Source: CAG-611 sp964487215
GTDB lineage: Bacteria; Bacillota_I; Bacilli_A; RF39; UBA660
Direction of reading: 5' to 3'
DNA length: 8,786 nt
Assembly: GCA_964487215.1 (NCBI GenBank)
Contig: CAZAPU010000038.1
Span: 1-8,786 of the forward strand
Numbering within the stretch: position 1 is the stretch's first letter; each line of letters begins with the position of its first letter. Positions 5,942 through 8,786 of the stretch are shown here, one piece after another. A program made the position numbers and the translations under genes. A model generated the notes under the pieces. The model saw nothing but the letters and a program-made list of their open reading frames with translations, was not told the origin of the DNA and searched no databases.

Positions 5942-6790
5942 TTATTTATTTAAATATTCTTTTATTACTAAAATTGTATCCAATGTAACACCTTTTCTTG
6001 TTGCATTATCTAAAGATTTTTGTAATATATCTAAAGCTTTGTTCTTATCAATAAATTCTAGTTTAAAATCTCCTTCTTTTTCATCATCAGTAAGTTTTAT
6101 TTTATCTAAGTTCGGTTTTAAATCATAGATTAGTGTATAATAATTGGCCATTGTAAATGTAGTTGTTCCAACTTCAGGATAATTTCTATTTAAATATTTT
6201 ATAGTCATAAAAGGATTCAAATCATCTAGTTTTAAATTAACTCCAGCTTCTTCTAAAATTTCTCTGTTTAAGCATTCTATATCTGATTCATCATTATCTA
6301 CATGACCACCTAATAAATGATAATTTCCATCACTATGGCATACAATAAATTTATTATCATTAGTTTCTATCAAAATTTTAGCACGTCTTACTACTTTATT
6401 TATCTCATTAATATTTACATCATCATAATTATTAACAATTTCTTTTTTTCCCTTATTTAATAATTGAATTTCAATACCTAAAACACCATATTTTTCTTGT
6501 TCTTCTTTAGGATAATATTGTTCCATATCTGATGAATCTGCTATTGCATTTTCTTTATAACCTAATGATATTTTATCAAAATGTTTATATAGTTCCTCAA
6601 AAGAAGGATAGTTATGTATTTTAACTACTTTTGTTTTAATAATTTCTTTAGTAATTCTATTTTTAAAAATAATTATATCATTTTCTTTTATTAAGCATCT
6701 TTTTTCATCATTTAATCTAATTTCTATTGTTTTACTACCACTTTTTATTAATTCAAATGGTTCATTGTGTAATCTCATTTCATATTTCAT
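5942..6790 (-). CDS. ASCH domain-Nudix hydrolase fusion protein
   Basis: A 282-residue two-domain protein. The N-terminal ASCH domain (about 1-112), of the PUA-like, nucleic-acid or modified-nucleoside binding fold, shows the signature G-x-K-x-x-E-x-R as G18-S-K20-T-I-E23-I-R25 and ends with YGVLGIEIQLL. The C-terminal Nudix domain (about 130-282) has a complete Nudix box, G162-x5-E-x7-REILEEAGV (162-184), so it should hydrolyse a nucleoside diphosphate linked to some group X using Mg2+. An ATG nine bases upstream (6799) would add MYR, but it directly abuts the ribosome site AAGGGAG. The ATG at 6790 is nine bases from that site and gives the usual ASCH start (MKYEMRLHNEPF). The fusion suggests recognition of a modified base by ASCH coupled to hydrolysis by Nudix, for example nucleotide-pool cleaning; the substrate is unknown. 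Confidence 0.82.
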   Translation of the reverse strand: MKYEMRLHNEPFELIKSGSKTIEIRLNDEKRCLIKENDIIIFKNRITKEIIKTKVVKIHNYPSFEELYKHFDKISLGYKENAIADSSDMEQYYPKEEQEKYGVLGIEIQLLNKGKKEIVNNYDDVNINEINKVVRRAKILIETNDNKFIVCHSDGNYHLLGGHVDNDESDIECLNREILEEAGVNLKLDDLNPFMTIKYLNRNYPEVGTTTFTMANYYTLIYDLKPNLDKIKLTDDEKEGDFKLEFIDKNKALDILQKSLDNATRKGVTLDTILVIKEYLNK

Positions 6791-6886
6791 TCTATACATC
6801 TCCCTTACAACTAAACTTACATACTATTATTAAATCGAATGTTTATTGTTTCTATATTGTCTTTCTCCAACTTTTCACTTGTCTTT

Positions 6887-7693
6887 TTATATAAAAAATC
6901 TATTTTTATCGTTTCTATTAGTTAAATTATTATTTATATATTCTATTTTTTCATAAACCGATGATATTTCTAATAAATCTTTATCAATCTTTTCTAAGCT
7001 TATTGTTTTATCATCTAATTGATATTTATAAATTAAATCAGTTGTTGTAGAGCTATTAATTTCATCATCATATGTAAAATTATGTGTAGATTTTGGTGAT
7101 GCATAGCATACATTTTCTTTCAACTTTTTAATAGGATTTCCTGCATATAATGTATTTGAATTTATTTTTTTGTTGCTTGAAACAGAATTACCGCCAATTA
7201 TTGCACCTGATCCAATATTTGTACCTTTCAAAATTAAGCACCCTTGCCCAATCCAAACATGATCACCAATTAAAATACTTTTACTATAATTAATTCTTTC
7301 TTTTTTATTAATATCATAGATAATATGTGGATCAGCTGTTCTAAAATAATTATTAAAGGATAATAAACATTCTCTACCTATAATAATATTTTTTCTTTCA
7401 GTGGCATACATATCTGAAGTCCTATTAACATAACAGTTTTTTCCTAAATAAAAAACTGAATCATTTCCAACTCTAACGTTAAGAGAAAATGGATATTTAT
7501 TTTCATCAAAATATATTATTGAATTACTACCTGTAAATCTTAATTTACAATTTTCAATAGAAATATTTCCATTACAATATAAAAAATTATTATCACCCTT
7601 AAATTCAATACTTGAATTTTCTAATTTTATTTCACCTATTATCTTATTGTCAACAAGACTATTGATTTGAGTTTGATTTTCTATTCTTTCCAT
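6887..7693 (-). CDS. Acyltransferase with left-handed beta-helix (hexapeptide repeats)
   Basis: Probably a cytoplasmic O- or N-acetyltransferase using acetyl-CoA, of the type that modifies capsule or other surface sugars. The 268-residue protein has irregular beta-helix coils at about 18-110 (alternating I-G-E-I-x-L-E-N-S-S-I-E-F-K units). The active-site region follows at about 118-150: RTADPHIIYD with H123, the likely catalytic histidine, then SKSILIGDHVWIGQG. Classical hexapeptide turns are ILKGTNIGSGAIIGGNSVSS (154-173), and the typical end LYAGNPIKKLKENV follows (182-195). Residues 200-268 form a polar tail that I do not recognise. The ATG at 7693 follows AGAGGTGA. No glycosyltransferases or other sugar genes flank it, so it is an isolated acyltransferase beside a serine recombinase, possibly cargo of an element. 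Confidence 0.82.
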   Translation of the reverse strand: MERIENQTQINSLVDNKIIGEIKLENSSIEFKGDNNFLYCNGNISIENCKLRFTGSNSIIYFDENKYPFSLNVRVGNDSVFYLGKNCYVNRTSDMYATERKNIIIGRECLLSFNNYFRTADPHIIYDINKKERINYSKSILIGDHVWIGQGCLILKGTNIGSGAIIGGNSVSSNKKINSNTLYAGNPIKKLKENVCYASPKSTHNFTYDDEINSSTTTDLIYKYQLDDKTISLEKIDKDLLEISSVYEKIEYINNNLTNRNDKNRFFI

Positions 7694-7712
7694 ATAGTCA
7701 CCTCTTAAGATT

Positions 7713-7721
7713 ATTATACCA
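7713..7721 (-). promoter_or_regulatory. Acyltransferase promoter (extended -10)
   Basis: TGGTATAAT (7721-7713 on the minus strand) is a consensus extended -10 located 19 bases before the acyltransferase ATG, in the 33-bp gap after the recombinase stop. No good -35 is present at 17 bp (AAATTA). The implied leader is about 13 nt, so the ribosome site AGAGGTGA would be at the very 5' end. Confidence 0.45.
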
Positions 7722-7723
7722 TA

Positions 7724-7741
7724 AAATTAACTATTTAATTT
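7724..7741. repeat. A/T-only inverted repeat over the recombinase stop codon
   Basis: AAATTAA (7724-7730) and TTAATTT (7735-7741) are perfect 7-bp arms around CTAT. The dyad contains the TAA of the recombinase gene and has only A-T pairs. It might weakly slow transcription, but no proper T tract follows, so I list it as a dyad and not as a terminator. Confidence 0.3.
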
Positions 7742-8786
7742 GAAAGTAACCTTTAAATCAATTCGTTTATCTTCATATATAATAACTTTATCAATTAAAT
7801 TAACAACTAATTTCCATGTTGGTTTCTTCATTAATAGAAATTCATCAATATATTTATTAATTAGTTTATTTTTAGACTCTTCATTTACTTTTAAGTTTAT
7901 ACTACTAGATAATTCATCATATCTTTTTTGTTTGATATTTAAATCGTTTTCTAATTTTATTTTAACCCTTTCAAATTGTTGTTCATTTATTTTTTTATTT
8001 AATTTATCAATATAAATTATATCTAAATTTTCATTTATCTGTTTTAGTTCATTGGTTAAAATTTTTAATTCATGTACTAATGTAGTTTTATTATCTTCAT
8101 TTAAATTATTTAATACTTTTTCTTTTATTTGTTTCTTATCTATATAATTTAAGCAAGATTTTTTTAGCGAATCAATTACTACCTTTTCTAATTCATCATA
8201 ATTATTAGAATGAGTTGTACATAGTCTTTCTTTCATATAGGTTCTATAGTAATTACATATTGTGTAACACCTATTATCTTTTTTTCTTCTTGGGCTTACT
8301 GATATTCTATGTCCACATTCACCGCAATAAAGTAATCCATCTAATAAATGTTCTTCTTTTTTCTCATTTCTACCTACGTTTTTAGGTATTCTCTTTTGAA
8401 CTTCATAAAATACATCTTTATCAATTATAGCTTCATGAGTATTTTCAACCACTATATAACTATTAGGATTATTTTTAATTATTCTTTTAACTTTATAATT
8501 AACTTTATTTCTCTTATTTTGAATTAAATCACCTATATACATTCTATTTGTTAATATATCTCTAATTGTTTTTGAATGCCACTGTCCATAATTTAAATTA
8601 TAATTACTTTTCCATTCAAAACTATAATACTGAGCTGGTGTTTTAATATGTTCATTTGTTAGTACTTTTGCGATTTTAAAGAAAGATAAACCACTTAAAC
8701 ACATTTCAAATATTCTTTTTACAACAATAGATTGTTCCTCATCTATTACTAAATGATTCTTGTCATCTGGGTCTTTTTTATAACCA
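7727..8786 (-). CDS. Large serine recombinase, C-terminal part (5' end beyond the window)
   Basis: Large serine recombinases integrate, excise or invert DNA elements. The frame stays open to the right edge: before the ATG at 8704 it continues with G-Y-K-K-D-P-D-D-K and then VIDEEQSIVVKRIFE, the normal start of the Recombinase domain, so that ATG is internal. Visible parts, counted from the first full codon: Recombinase DNA-binding domain about 1-135 (including IAKVLTNEHIKTP, RDILTNRMYIGDLIQNK and VENTHEAIIDKDVFYEVQ), zinc ribbon about 150-190 with CGECGHRIS and later cysteines in RCYTIC and RLCTT, then a coiled-coil region about 230-295 and a short beta-rich end. The N-terminal resolvase domain with the catalytic serine, about 150-200 residues, must lie right of the window. 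The zinc ribbon and coiled coil resemble Tn4451 TnpX-like or phage-integrase enzymes. No frameshift is seen. Confidence 0.88.
   Translation of the reverse strand, partial: GYKKDPDDKNHLVIDEEQSIVVKRIFEMCLSGLSFFKIAKVLTNEHIKTPAQYYSFEWKSNYNLNYGQWHSKTIRDILTNRMYIGDLIQNKRNKVNYKVKRIIKNNPNSYIVVENTHEAIIDKDVFYEVQKRIPKNVGRNEKKEEHLLDGLLYCGECGHRISVSPRRKKDNRCYTICNYYRTYMKERLCTTHSNNYDELEKVVIDSLKKSCLNYIDKKQIKEKVLNNLNEDNKTTLVHELKILTNELKQINENLDIIYIDKLNKKINEQQFERVKIKLENDLNIKQKRYDELSSSINLKVNEESKNKLINKYIDEFLLMKKPTWKLVVNLIDKVIIYEDKRIDLKVTFKLNS

Noticed and set aside
4965..5947. Similar TTAAAC plus T-rich stretches flanking the Bro-N gene (about 4965-4987 and 5922-5947) as possible insertion repeats
   Set aside because: The match is good only over TTAAAC and a T-rich run, which chance easily gives in DNA of this composition.
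5913..6128. Plus-strand open frame opposite the end of the ASCH-Nudix gene
   Set aside because: Low-complexity serine/phenylalanine composition from antisense A+T-rich DNA and no ribosome site.
7740..8015. Plus-strand open frame opposite the recombinase coiled coil
   Set aside because: The antisense of lysine/asparagine-rich coding sequence produces such frames; no start signals are seen.
8704..8704. ATG at 8704 as the start of the recombinase
   Set aside because: The reading frame continues upstream to the window edge with typical Recombinase-domain sequence, and there is no ribosome site before this ATG.

Overview
The window is a strongly A+T-rich bacterial segment with compact, mostly minus-strand genes. 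Purine-rich Shine-Dalgarno sites, Gram-positive-type sigma-A promoters, RecX, an RpoZ of Bacillus length and a coat-protein-like remnant point to a low-GC member of the Bacillota/Mycoplasmatota, such as an uncultured gut Bacilli or RF39/Erysipelotrichia-type bacterium. TGA appears to be a stop codon (it ends the DUF2779 gene at its expected length) and tryptophans are TGG, so the Mycoplasma code is unlikely. The exact lineage is inference.

Left part (1-1630), housekeeping: two hairpin terminators, then recX (minus), a divergent promoter region with a 12-bp direct repeat, a small three-helix membrane protein resembling DUF4282 (plus), a bidirectional terminator, and rpoZ (minus).

Middle part (1631-5020): a coupled two-gene operon of a patatin-like phospholipase (first) and a 613-residue DUF2779 protein (second). 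The DUF2779 protein carries a RecB/Cas4-like nuclease core, a probable Fe-S cysteine set and a C-terminal DEDD-type exonuclease-like domain. Upstream is a strong terminator and a cysteine-rich, start-less fragment (probably the C-terminus of a CotD-like spore-coat protein).

Right part (5021-8786), accessory: an orphan Bro-N phage antirepressor-family gene with a near-consensus promoter and ribosome site, an ASCH-Nudix fusion protein, a left-handed beta-helix acyltransferase, and the C-terminal two thirds or so of a large serine recombinase that runs off the right edge. All are on the minus strand, but spacing and separate promoters suggest individual transcription units. The serine recombinase, the antirepressor and the broken coat gene mark this part as a site of gene turnover.

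A recurring feature is the promoter layout: recX, the patatin gene, the acyltransferase and the antirepressor each have a -10 hexamer 18-19 nt before the ATG, three of them of the extended form TGnTATAAT. This implies leaders of only about a dozen nucleotides with the ribosome site at the 5' end. I found no CRISPR array, tRNA, rRNA or recognised complete defence system. The best candidates for unexplored biology are the patatin/DUF2779 pair and the ASCH-Nudix fusion.
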